Source: Selaginella moellendorffii (taxonomy: Eukaryota; Streptophyta; Lycopodiopsida; Selaginellales; Selaginellaceae). Taken from it: DNA of 64,000 nt. The position numbers and the translations under genes were made by a program. Shown piece after piece: positions 10,955 through 21,034 of this stretch. The notes below the pieces were generated by a model. The model was given only the letters and a program-made list of their open reading frames with translations, searched no databases and was not told the DNA's origin. Position 1 is the stretch's first letter. Every line of letters begins with the position of its first letter. The DNA lies in NCBI RefSeq assembly GCF_000143415.4, contig NW_003314261.1:2426904-2490903 (forward strand), in the 5' to 3' direction.

Positions 10955-11642
10955 TCACGGATTGAACAGCTTGTTGCCACACTTGCACCTCCAGCCCTCG
11001 GGTTTGTAGTTGGAGTACTCAACACTGACCTGTTGGTGGTGTTGGTGGTGTTCTTGGTGTTCTTCTTGTTGGTGTTCGTGTTCTTGACGGTGTTCTCGGC
11101 GATGTTCTCGCTTCCGTGGTACGACCGGGGATTTGCGCTCGATGGGCGTGGGGACTTGCACTGCCTGGCACGGGATGCATCGGTTGCATTTGTTCTGGCA
11201 GCTCGGAGGCCGAGATCCGATGTTGCTGCTCATCTCGGCCAGGCTTTGCTGGCTCGCCTGGACGGCCTGGCATGGAGTGCACGAGTCACACTTGTTGATG
11301 CAGCTCGGGGGCCGCGATCCGATCCTCGATGCTGCTGTTCTTCGCGCTGCTGCTTGCTGCTGAGAAACGAACGGAAACAGGAAAAGAAACGGGGAAAAAC
11401 AAAGTAAGTTTCTCGATCCACAGAGTTTTTGAAAGGTTGTTTCACTCACTTGATTTCTTACTTGCAGTGAGGAGGTGTCATGAGGTCCTACAAATCCATT
11501 CTCCCAAGCTACAAGAACCAGAAAGAGGAAGAGGTTTTGTCCGAAAGTTTTCAAGGAGGAGAATTTTTTTACCTGGCCTGCCCGTTGTCTCGCAGCAGCT
11601 GACCAAAAAAATGAAGAGAATTGTGCTCAACTTCACCAACAT
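10955..11642 (-). CDS. EPFL: Secreted EPF-like (EPFL) cysteine-rich peptide with duplicated Cys module
   Basis: Members of this family are apoplastic peptide ligands of ERECTA/TMM receptors that pattern stomata and organs. I joined three exons. Exon 1 (11642 to about 11573) is a clean signal peptide, MLVKLSTILFIFLVSCCETT. Exon 2 is short (AWENGFVGPHDTSSLQ); two alternative in-frame donors, 12 nt apart, include or omit VRNQ. Exon 3 is the mature domain. Normal EPFL proteins have one GSxPPxCxxKCxxCxPC block and a C-terminal WxCxCGxKLFxP. Here the first block occurs twice, IGSRPPSCINKCDSCTPCQ (about 11325-11257) and IGSRPPSCQNKCNRCIPCQ (about 11222-11151), about 34 residues apart. A long His/Glu/Gln/Arg loop (EHRREHRQEHEHQQEEHQEH) follows, then YKPEGWRCKCGNKLFNP. 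Total mature cysteines are ten instead of the usual six or eight. The frame is open to the stop and all phases fit. Confidence 0.85.
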
Positions 11643-13107
11643 GCTACACTGGCATCCTTGTTATTAATGAGAGAAGGAGAAAAAAGAATCAATCTCTCCT
11701 GTTTTCTTTTTCTTCCTTCCCTGTTCAAGATGCTATTTGTCTGCCCTGCCTCCTGCTCCTGTTTGTTCCCTTCTGCTGCTGATTTCTACCCAAGAGATCA
11801 TGCATATATGGAATGAGCTCCAAAAACAATTACTGCCTACAACAGAAGAGGACACACCATACAGAGAAAGACAGAGAAAAAAACTCCCAAACTCTCAAGA
11901 AACGCTATGATCTCCCCTTGAAGTCATAATAACTGGCACATCCAACCTTTCTTCTCCTCCTTCCAAGCCCCGTTCCTTCTTGCTGCCAGTCTTTGCATCA
12001 TGTCTCCCTCTTGGGCTGCCTTGCCACATTGAACAAACAAAAGAACACAGACTTTAATCAACACCAATCTGATGACAATTGGTTACCAGCTACTAAACCA
12101 TCTTTCCTGGATCCTAATATCACTGCTGAGCCTCCTTTCTTGCACCTGTGCCTTCACATTGTTACACCATGATGCAATGCAGTGTGTGTGCTGAATCCAG
12201 ACAATCCACTTGGGCTCCCTAAAGCTACAAAATTTAACAAACTTCACCTGATCATCTCTCTCCTTTCTTTCCTCCTTCTTTATACACTTTTAATCTAGTT
12301 TTTTTCCCTCCTCACCAACACCCAGTCTCTGATTGATTGATTGATATGTGTTGTATGAATCTGTCTCTGGGGGAGCTGTCCTTTTCTCATCTGACTCAAC
12401 CTAGAGGTTAGCCACTGGGCCACCTATTCCATAGGCTCCTCTAGTGTGTACCTCTCCTTTTCACATGTTTTATCTTATTGCTTATTCCCAAATCTGTGTA
12501 TAAAAAGAGCTCATGGTATAAGATACACACCAGCAATCTTGCTCTACATACCTGCTGCAGTTGCTTGTGTATAAATAGCGAGAGCATATATGGGTGTGAA
12601 TGGGACATGCTACTGGTGGGAAACTTGAGCCTCAAAAAAGCACACTTTCAGACACATTCAGATTGCAGGCCAACACAACATTGAAATTCGTGCCCCTCTT
12701 CTTCTATATTGTGTGAATCTCGAGCCCTACAATTTGTACCTAAAGACAGGGCAGAAGAAATCGAAATCGATTTATCCTGAGCACCAGAATCTGTTCACAC
12801 TTCCAAAATTTAACTGCCACAGATGCGGTGACTTTAGGGTTGCCACCTTTTTTGTTACCATAAAAAGCAGATAAGATACACATTGATTTACTGTTCACAC
12901 TGGAAGTGCTCTCCTTTTATACGCTTCATTAGAAAGAGAAAGCTGTCGCCGTTAGCACCAGAGGTAGATTCCGACCACCACACTGTTAAACAGCATATAT
13001 AAAAATGCCTACGCGCTTACGCTGTAATTGCGAGCGAGCGAGAGAGAGAGAGAGAGGAGAGATGGCGAGCCACAAGGTTGTGCTATGCAACCTCCCCATC
13101 CTTTAAA
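11643..13107. other. 1.4-kb non-coding interval with several TATA-like boxes
   Basis: This is the upstream region of the EPF-like gene (minus) and the 3' flank of the kinase gene (minus). It is CT- and CTTCC-rich near 11690-11780. On the plus strand there are TATA-like boxes at about 12497 (TATAAAAAG), 12569 (TATAAATAG) and 12994 (TATATAAAAA). The last is followed by a GA-run leader and a 14-codon frame starting ATG at about 13062 (MASHKVVLCNLPIL). I see no longer coding frame. A plus-strand non-coding transcript is possible but unproven. Confidence 0.4.
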
Positions 13108-16050
13108 TTACGAGACGGTGCGTCCATAGCTCACAGCCGCGATGTAGAGGTTCTTGGACCACTTCTCCTGCGAGGAACAATGGCGTGCGTCAGTAAGATC
13201 CCAGAAGAGAAAACAATTAAGGCAGTGTTGTGGACCTTCACATGCGTGCTAGGAAAGGCCGATGTTCTCAGTGTCTCCTGTGTCTCGTCGGCAGGCTTTC
13301 TCCGCGGCACGCTCAATACGAATGCTGCTTGATCCCAAGTTGCCGCAGTGGCGGTGATGCGATATCCACAATCCCACCGCCGGTGGATGCCTTCGCTGGG
13401 ATAGAGGAAATCCAGCTCCACTACCTGTGTAATGCATATAGCGCTGTCAAACAAGTGTGCGAAGCCCGAATGGATTAACAGACCTGGTCCGTGAAACCAG
13501 CGTTTCTCGACATGACCACTCCCCAGCGGGTTCCAGCGGTCGCCATGGAAGTCACGTAAAACCCTTCCCTCCACTTTTTGTTGATCCACTTGAACGGAAA
13601 TGAATCGCTCACTTTGTACGATTGTTGCGTGTATGGTGTCCCTGCGGGGGAAACACGCGTCAGCGACAATGCCAGTGGCCATCAATAACAGCGACAATAC
13701 CTTTTGACATGACAACCAGCGAGCTGCCGTTGTTGGCTCCTGCAATGGCACTAATGTAGAAGTTTTTCTCCCATTGTTCCATGATCCACTCCTGCCGAGG
13801 AGAATGAGCTATGAAGATTACTAAAGTTAAGCAAGATGTGCTAACCTTGTGAAGGAAGACGTTGGAGAGCTCGTACACTTGAGATTGAAAGCCTGTTCCC
13901 GCGTCCATAATCAGCGCCCAGAGATTTGAGCACGAAGCCACGCTACTGATGTAAAGCCCATCCTCGTTGCCTTTCTCCACATGTTGAGCTAATCGAGAAT
14001 CGGCTACATTATAGTGGTACCTATAAAAGCAACAAAAGCTCCAGCTTCAGAGGCATACCATTAAAAACAGTTTTTACCTCTGCTTCATCGCCCTGCGTGC
14101 ATTGTAGACGGTAATCCATTGAGTTGCTGGAAGCCCAAGTCGGATTTTCTTTTTGGGCTGATCGTCGTCATCTTCTTCCACAGCCAGCCTATTTCGTTTC
14201 TGACCAACCTGAGAACGAAACAAACCTTATGACCAATACGATCAAAGTTAAAAACCGCATACCTTCAATGCACCTTCCGTGCTAATAGGCCTGACAGCGG
14301 GGTTAGGCCCCAAGACGCCGTCAAAAAGACTGATAAGCTTCGCGTAGTTTGGTGCTTCATCGAACTTCATATTTACAACGATTTCCAAAAACTGCTTGAA
14401 TGGAGGCGGGCAGAAACAGCACAACATCTCCGGGGATGTGGCCATTTTCTTTTTGCAGACCAGAAATCCTTTATTGTCTCCCTATAAAAGCGCCCATGTA
14501 AAACATAAAACTAATATATTAAAACAGCCTGACCTGGTATCCTTGCCAAGGAAGCCGACCACGAAGGAGAAACACCAGCGTGTATCCAAGAGATTCCAGA
14601 TCATCTCGTCTACTGCCAGTACGACCCAAATGTGCATGCACGCTTGCATACCGCACAGTTCCACTGCAACAAAGAGAGAAACTTAGAACGCCTAGTCTTT
14701 GACAAGCACCTGTACATACCGAAAAACATCGGGTCTCTGGTCATAATCGACATGACTCCCACTTTCTGGCTCTCTCCATTTTGTTGCTGGAGCAGAACGA
14801 ACAAAACGTTAACATGAAAACATAACTTGAAGTGAAGTGCCTACCTAACCCTAGATCCACAAGGAACAACTTCTTCTCGTCAACAGTACCAGGTTGACCT
14901 AGCAAGAAATTCTCTGGCTTCACATCTCCGTGAACATAGCCCCGCGAATGCATTTTATCAAGTATCGAAATAGCCTCCACCGCAATACAGGCAACCATTT
15001 CAGTAGACATGCTGTTAAAAAAATTGGCAGATTAGGACGAGAGAGGCGAAAGAGCTACTTACGCTTGTCCTGACGAGTTCCACACATCCCACAAGCTAGG
15101 CCCAAGCATGTCCATAACCATTACGTAGTAATCTCCTTGACGCCCCTTATGGTGCACTCGAGGCACGCCATAGCTGCCACCAAGTGTACTGCAAACATAA
15201 AACACGATAGCTTAGAAACAAAACACAAAGAAAAAAAAAGCCAAAACAATGCTACATACGTGTAAACTTGCCACTCATACGGAGGCCCATAGTTGCATCC
15301 TTTACTGCTTCTGTGTTCAAACTTCAAAGCAACCTGACAACATCTTTGATCAGCCGCTGAGAAAAGAGCCAATCCAACTGAGCAAATCTTCGAACAGTCT
15401 ACCTCAACAGCCTGAGGGCCTGTACGTTCCGAGCCGCCACTAAGCCTCCGTCCTACATATACTTGACCAAAGCCACCTTTTCCAAGCTTCCTCTCGATCT
15501 TATATACAGGAGAGCCTCCAACTTGGACCTGCAAGCCACAAACTCGTATTAGCTTTGCCCACATTTTGTATTTCGCGAAAGGACTTACTCTCTCCGGAAG
15601 CGGTGACGCGTTCTCTTCGCCTTCGGCAACCTTGTCCCCGCTTCTCCCAGCGCTCTCCTCCTCCATCTGGTGCTCTTCCCTTACGGCAGCAGCCCCACTC
15701 CCCTTTTCCAAGTCAGGAAGCTCCTCTTCCTCGCCCTGATCAGCGGCAGCGGGCTCCGGTGGTTGCACCAATGCCTGCGGCCGAGCAGCGACTTGTTTAC
15801 CCCTGCCTCTCCCACGACCCCGGGCAGCCTTGGGCGCTGCGGCACGCTTGCCTCGTGGCCTCACGGCGGCGCCTTGTTCCTCCTCTTCTTCTCGTCGAGC
15901 GGCAGTAGCCCTCTTCCTCGGAGTAGCAGCCGCTGCCGCCGCGGCAGCAGCCGCGCCCCGCCTCGTCGTCCTTCGTGTGGTGTTGGCCGCCTTGTCCTCT
16001 ACACGCGTGCCAGCAGCTGGAGTGCGCGCCCCGCTACGCAGCTCTGGCAT
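13108..16050 (-). CDS. Casein kinase 1-like Ser/Thr kinase, MUT9-like (MLK/EL1-like)
   Basis: The start is ATG 16050. An N-terminal basic, Ala/Arg/Glu-rich low-complexity region of about 150 residues (a run of Ala, then [13 protein letters not shown]) looks nuclear. It is followed by [19 protein letters not shown] (glycine loop), [13 protein letters not shown] (CK1-type lysine region), [18 protein letters not shown] (catalytic loop) and FLVDLGLA (DFG position reads DLG, as in this family). Further blocks are [14 protein letters not shown] and [16 protein letters not shown]. The C-terminal part has the plant-specific segment [24 protein letters not shown], and repeated Trp-rich blocks such as EEWSKNLY and [22 protein letters not shown]. 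The protein ends [19 protein letters not shown]. Plant MLK/EL1-like kinases phosphorylate histone H3/H2A and regulators of light and gibberellin signalling. There are about 14 short introns. It shares an 800-bp divergent promoter with arginase. Confidence 0.85.
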
Positions 16051-16851
16051 TCTCCCTCACCCATACACACACCTGAGCCCCAAAATCCTGCCCCTACTGC
16101 GCACATATCTCTCCGGAATCGTGCTCCAGCAGCATTACCAGCAGCGCTGCTCGATCTGCCACGCGCAAACCCTTGCGCGATTGGAATCTTTTCCCAGATC
16201 AATCGGTGGAACCAAACCCTCACCTCGGACGCTGCGATCTTTCTTTCTCGCCAGCCAGATCCTAGCCGAGGATTTCACGCCCGGTGCGGCAGATCCCTCG
16301 CCGCTCCTCCCGATCGATCGCACTCCCGCAATGCCGCGCCCCGGACGGAAACCCCCGTCCCTGTCTTGCCTCTCTCTCAAACCCTACCCTAGAGCCAAGC
16401 AAGGGACTTTCTTTGGGTTTTCTCATTTGTGGCACACTGCTACCTATTATCCACATACATTGTGAGAACAGCGCGATTGCGCCCCACCCTCACACGCGTG
16501 GTCCGCCGCTGCTGTGCACCAATCGCGCGGTTTGGCACGGATTAACACTAACTTTTGTTACCGCCCTGACCCGGTTGACGGCGCGAAAAATGGGCGGCCA
16601 GGATCCGCTCTCGTCGACGTAACTTCCCGCCCGTGGATCACCGTTGTAACGGCCAGGATGGGAGAAATCTCTATCCATCAATTCCCACGCGTGTGGCATC
16701 TTTTGCCCGTTCGATGCAGCGCTGACCTCTGTTGACTAGGGCTCTCAGTTCCACCGTCCAGAATAGAATGTTTATCAGTCAATGGTCAATGGCTCTTCGG
16801 GATTTAAACTTTGTAATCAATCTACCGAGAAGCTAGGGCATTTCTTTATTC
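16051..16851. promoter_or_regulatory. Divergent promoter between MUT9-like kinase and arginase
   Basis: Both genes read outwards. The plus-strand GCGCGAAA at 16581-16588 is an E2F-type site (TTTCGCGC on the minus strand). A second, weaker TTCCCGCC lies near 16623-16630. The kinase side has AAACCCTACCCTAG near 16379-16392. Long plus-strand frames through 15670-16465 are the antisense of the GC-rich kinase exon and are not genes. Confidence 0.4.
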
Positions 16852-18211
16852 ATGAAGAGAGCGTCGAGCAATCTCGTGAGGAAAATCTCGTCGGCGGTGG
16901 AATGGAGCACTCTCGTCGATGGCCAGAATAGAGTGACCGGCGCCTCGCTCACTCTGATCCGCGAGCGTGCGCATCTCAAGGTAAGCATTGGATCGATTGA
17001 ATAGATCGATATTTCGATATGTTGTGATCTCTCTTTCGTTCTACCAGGCCGAGCAAGTTCGTGCTGCCGGCGGTGCTAAAGCCACATCGTGCCTGCTGGG
17101 AGTCCCTCTTGGTCACAATTCTTCCTTCTTGCAAGGTCCCGCATTTGCCCCTCCTCGCATTCGCGAGGCTATCTGGTGTGGTAGTACGAACTCCACCACC
17201 GAGGCAGGTACTTTGTTTTGGGATTGAGCTCTCGCTCGAAACCCATATGTGCTCAACATCCCTTTTTATTTTCTGTACAGGCAAGGAGCTTGCGGACATT
17301 CGGATCTTGACGGATGTAGGGGACGTCCAAATCCAAGAGATGCGAAGTTGCGGTGTGGAAGACGAAGCTCTGATGCAAATCATCAGTGATTCTGTCAAGC
17401 TCGTCATGGACCAGGTATCTTCGCATATCTTTGCTCTCTTTGAAGTTTCCAACAAAGCACAGACTAGAGCACGACTATTAACCCTTTTTTTCCCTTGATT
17501 TTGGCAGCCCCCACTGACGCCTTTGATTCTGGGAGGCGATCATTCCATCTCGTATCCCGTGGTGCGTGCTGTTACAGAGCATCTCGGCGGTCCTGTCGAC
17601 GTGTTACATTTGGATGCTCATCCGGATATCTATCACGCTTTCGAAGGAAACAAGTTCTCTCACGCATCCTCGTTTGCGAGAATCATGGAGGGTGGCCATG
17701 CAAGGCGGCTACTACAGGTGTGACGATGTTGGTTCTATCCTCTCTCCCGACTATTAAAATCTGTGGATGGTGACTTTTTTTGTTCCAGGTTGGACTACGA
17801 TCGATAAACAAAGAAGGGAGAGACCAGGGCCAAAAGTATGGAGTCGAGCAGTACGAAATGAGACACTTCAGCAAGGACAAAGAAAAGCTTCAAAATCTGG
17901 TAATTTGATAGCTTGCTCTAGCAAGTAGTGACTGTTTGCTGCTTTCTCAGAAACTTGGTGAGGGCGTGAAAGGAGTCTATATCTCGATCGACGTCGACTG
18001 CCTGGATCCGGCTTTTGCTCCCGGCGTCTCCCACATCGAGCCCGGCGGCCTTTCTTTCCGAGACGTGATGGACATCGTCCAGAACCTCGAAGGCAACATT
18101 GTTGGCGCGGACGTTGTCGAGTTTAATCCACAGCGGGACACTGTCGACGGGATGACCGCAATGGTCGCAGCCAAGCTCGTCCGCGAGCTCACAGCCAAGA
18201 TGTCCAAGTAA
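16852..18211 (+). CDS. ARGAH: Arginase (agmatinase-like ureohydrolase), probably mitochondrial
   Basis: Arginase (EC 3.5.3.1) splits arginine to ornithine and urea in nitrogen remobilisation. Six exons start at 16852, about 17048, 17281, 17509, 17790 and 17951. The N-terminus (MKRASSNLVRKISSAVEW) is basic and Ser-rich, like a mitochondrial presequence. Mn-binding blocks are all present: PLILGGDHSISYPV, LHLDAHPDIYHAFEG, YISIDVDCLDPAFAPGVSH and VGADVVEFNPQRDTVDGMTA. Length is about 340 residues, as in plant arginases, which are closer to bacterial agmatinases in sequence, so agmatinase cannot be excluded from sequence alone. The frame is intact. The stop lies 6 nt from that of the convergent PPR-DYW gene, so the two 3' UTRs must overlap. 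Confidence 0.9.
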
Positions 18212-18217
18212 AGCTCC

Positions 18218-20929
18218 TTACCAGTAATCTCCGCACGAGCAAGATCCATCTACGAAGTGGTGAAACCGGTGTGTGTCTCTCACCACGATCTCTTTGTTCA
18301 CTATTTTGGATATAAACTTGGTTGCGTTGTGACAGTCCTCGCAGACTCGAAGGTTTTTCATCACTCTCACCGTGTCAGTGGAAGAGCTCATCACTCCCAG
18401 AGCGATGGCGAGCCTCTCGCTGTGCTGGCACAACAGCCGCTCCTTCTCGGCCTCGTCCACCTTTCTCAGAACAAGCCTCGTGTCCGGGACGTAGCCGATC
18501 TCTCGAATCTCCGCGTGAAGCCGCTCGAGCTCCCGGTAAATCTCCTCGCTCCTGGGATGAGACCGATCACCTGCGACGAACTCGTGGACCCGGCTCTTGA
18601 TCTCGATCCAGCTCTTCCCGGCCTCCTTCCTCAGTCCTCTCGACTCCATCTCGGTTCTAACTTCCGCGGCCTCGTCCCATTTTCCAGCTCCGGCAAGGAT
18701 GTTGGACAGGACGACGTAGGCACTCTCATCACCAGGATCCAGCTCTCGGACCATCGAGTTTGCAAGCCGGCCTCGATCGACATCGCGGTACTTCCGGCAA
18801 GCTCCGAGCAGCGTCTTCCACACCAGGACAGTGGGCTTCACGTCCATGCATCGTATCAACTCCTCGGCGTCCGCGAGCCAGCCAGCCCGTCCCAGCACGT
18901 CTACGGCACAGGCGTAGTGATCTTCGCTGGGGGCGATGCCATAGCTCTGCCTCATCGACCGGAAGATCTCCCAGCCTTCGTCCGCGAGACCCCCGTGGCT
19001 GCAAGCTGACAGCACGCTCACGAAGCTCTGCTCGTCCGGCCGGGATCCCTCCTGCTGCATCCTCCAGAAGAGCTTGAGCGCTTCTCCGGCGAGCCCGTTC
19101 TGGGAGTACGCAGCGATCATCGCGTTGAAGATCACCACGTCCCGCTCCACCGCCACCTTTTCGAAGATCTCCCTGGCGGACTCGAGGCTCCCGCAGCGTC
19201 CATACATGCTGGCCAGCGCAGTGGCGACGAAGAGGTTGGACTCCATGCCCGAGTGGCGGAGGTGGTCGTGGACGATCTCTCCTTCCGTCAGTGCGGCAGC
19301 GCCAGCGCAGGCATCCAGCACCGCGACGCAGGTGATCTGGTTTGGAGCCACGCCGTGGAGATCCATCCTCCGGAAGAAGCCGAGCGCGCGCTTGCCGTGG
19401 CCGTGCTGGGACAAGCTCGAGATGATCGCGTTCCAGGACACAACGTCGTGACGATCCTCCATCGCTCCTCGCTGGAATGACGCTGCCGCCTCGTCGATCG
19501 CTCCACAGCTCGCGTACATCTTCACCACCGCGGTTCCAATCGCAGGCTCCGAGGCGTAGCCGCAGGAGACGATACGGGAGTGGAGCTTCCTCCCTTCGGC
19601 CATCGCTCGAGCTTCTTCCGGATTGCTGGCCACCGCCTCGAGCAAGTTGAGGTACGTCGCTCGGACCGGCGCCATTCCCTCGAGCTGCATCCTCTGGAAC
19701 AGCTCGACCGCTCGTTTCATCTGACCCTTCTGCGAGCTTCCAGCGATCATCGTGTTCCAGGACACCGCGTTGCAAGGGATCCTCTTGAAGAGATGGCGAG
19801 CTTCCTCCGGCGATCCACACCGCGTGTACATGTCCAGCAGCGCGTTCCCGAGGACGATATCTCGATCCAGCCCCTTTTCCAGCGCGCAGCCGTGGATCAT
19901 CCTTCCAAATCGCAAGCTCGAGCAGCCGGTGCTGGCATTGACGAGCGTGACTTTGCTTGGCGAGATCCCCTCGTGGAGCATCCTCGCGAAGAGAAGCGCT
20001 GCCTCGGACATATGCCCGTGCTGGGCATACGCCCCCAGCATCGCGTTCCACGACACCACGTCCCTCTCGGCAGCTCGATCGAAGACCTCCTTTGCTTGAT
20101 ACAGATGCCCGAGCCGCGCATACGCGCTCGCGAGAGCCGTGCTCACCACAAGCGTTTGTTCCAGTCCACTCTCCCGGACAATGAAATGGATCGCCTGGGC
20201 TTGCCGAATCGTCGCGCAGACGGTGAGGGCGATGACGAGAGTGATCCTCGCGGGCCTCACGCCCTCGAGCTGCATTCTCTGGAAGAGCTCCAGCGCTATG
20301 CCCAAATCCCCGCTCTGGGCATTTGCTGCGATTGCCGCGTTCCACGATACTAAATCTCTCTCCATTTTCTCGAAGAGAAGCATCGCACTCGCAACGCAGC
20401 CGCAAGAACCATAGATGTGGAGGAGGAGATTGGCGAGCACCGATTTGCCCTTTAGGCCGCTTTCCACGATCCAGGCGTGGATGCTTCGCCCCTGCGAGAG
20501 ATCCCCGAGCCTGGCGCACGCCTTGAGCACCGCGAGGAACGTGACGGCGTCGCATCGCACGCCTTCCTGCTGCATCCGGTGGAACATCCCGATCGCGCGC
20601 TTGGCCTGGCCGTGCTCTGTGTAGGCGGTGATGATCGTCGTCCAGGATGCCTCGTCCCTGACCTCCAATCTAGAAAAGACCTCCTCGACGTCGCCCAGGC
20701 TCTCGCATTTGAGATAGAGACGCAGGAGATGGTTGCCCAGCTCCTCCTCGAGGCCGAGGCTGACAATGCGCGCGTGGATCCTCCGGCCCTGCGAGAGCAA
20801 TCGATCATCACCGGCGGCGCGAAGGAGGCGGACGAGATGCGCGGGCCTGGTCGCGCCGCTGCTACTGGAGGGCAAATCGGCCGCGGGGGCTGGCGCTGCT
20901 GCGCCAAGGCCCTGGCAGCACCGAGCCAT
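18218..20929 (-). CDS. PPR-DYW protein, putative organelle C-to-U RNA editing factor (intronless, 903 aa)
   Basis: A single open frame. The N-terminus (MARCCQGLGAAAPAPAADLP) is acid-poor and could target an organelle. It is followed by a long array of PLS-type pentatricopeptide repeats, recognisable by recurring VVSWNAMI-type and FRRMQQEGVRP-type blocks. Then come E and E+ motifs (TLLGACRKYRDVDRGRLA, YVVLSNILAGAGKWDEAAEV) and a full DYW deaminase domain: HSERLAIALG (zinc/catalytic HxE), CEDCHNATKF (CxxCH) and the terminal CSCGDYW. By family knowledge this is a sequence-specific cytidine deaminase for chloroplast or mitochondrial transcripts; the target sites cannot be read from the protein here. 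Dense GC and lack of introns are typical of lycophyte PPR genes. It diverges from the FKBP gene and converges on arginase. Confidence 0.93.
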   Translation of the reverse strand: MARCCQGLGAAAPAPAADLPSSSSGATRPAHLVRLLRAAGDDRLLSQGRRIHARIVSLGLEEELGNHLLRLYLKCESLGDVEEVFSRLEVRDEASWTTIITAYTEHGQAKRAIGMFHRMQQEGVRCDAVTFLAVLKACARLGDLSQGRSIHAWIVESGLKGKSVLANLLLHIYGSCGCVASAMLLFEKMERDLVSWNAAIAANAQSGDLGIALELFQRMQLEGVRPARITLVIALTVCATIRQAQAIHFIVRESGLEQTLVVSTALASAYARLGHLYQAKEVFDRAAERDVVSWNAMLGAYAQHGHMSEAALLFARMLHEGISPSKVTLVNASTGCSSLRFGRMIHGCALEKGLDRDIVLGNALLDMYTRCGSPEEARHLFKRIPCNAVSWNTMIAGSSQKGQMKRAVELFQRMQLEGMAPVRATYLNLLEAVASNPEEARAMAEGRKLHSRIVSCGYASEPAIGTAVVKMYASCGAIDEAAASFQRGAMEDRHDVVSWNAIISSLSQHGHGKRALGFFRRMDLHGVAPNQITCVAVLDACAGAAALTEGEIVHDHLRHSGMESNLFVATALASMYGRCGSLESAREIFEKVAVERDVVIFNAMIAAYSQNGLAGEALKLFWRMQQEGSRPDEQSFVSVLSACSHGGLADEGWEIFRSMRQSYGIAPSEDHYACAVDVLGRAGWLADAEELIRCMDVKPTVLVWKTLLGACRKYRDVDRGRLANSMVRELDPGDESAYVVLSNILAGAGKWDEAAEVRTEMESRGLRKEAGKSWIEIKSRVHEFVAGDRSHPRSEEIYRELERLHAEIREIGYVPDTRLVLRKVDEAEKERLLCQHSERLAIALGVMSSSTDTVRVMKNLRVCEDCHNATKFISKIVNKEIVVRDTHRFHHFVDGSCSCGDYW

Positions 20930-21034
20930 AAACCCTAATTGGCGCCAAAAAATTTAAAATTTGAATTAGCCCTAAGCGTGGGGTTATATGTGGATATTGA
21001 GAATGCGGATATTCTCTCCATTGGCGATAGGACG
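20930..21034. promoter_or_regulatory. Compact bidirectional promoter (PPR-DYW / FKBP) with telo-box and E2F-like site
   Basis: Only 105 bp separate the two start codons. AAACCCTAA (telo-box) at 20930-20938 abuts the PPR start. TTTGGCGC (E2F-type, minus strand) is at 20942-20949, followed by an AT-rich AAATTTAAAATTT. Both motifs are common in promoters of plant organelle-biogenesis genes; shared control is inference. Confidence 0.45.

Noticed and set aside
15670-16465. 240- and 211-codon plus-strand frames opposite the kinase start
   Set aside because: They are the reverse of an Ala/Arg-rich low-complexity exon; the minus frame runs into a proper kinase domain.
18257-20353. Long plus-strand open frames (such as 18257-19009, 19580-20353) opposite the PPR-DYW gene
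   Set aside because: They are the antisense of a GC-rich repetitive coding frame; no recognisable domain, and the minus frame has a full PPR-DYW protein.
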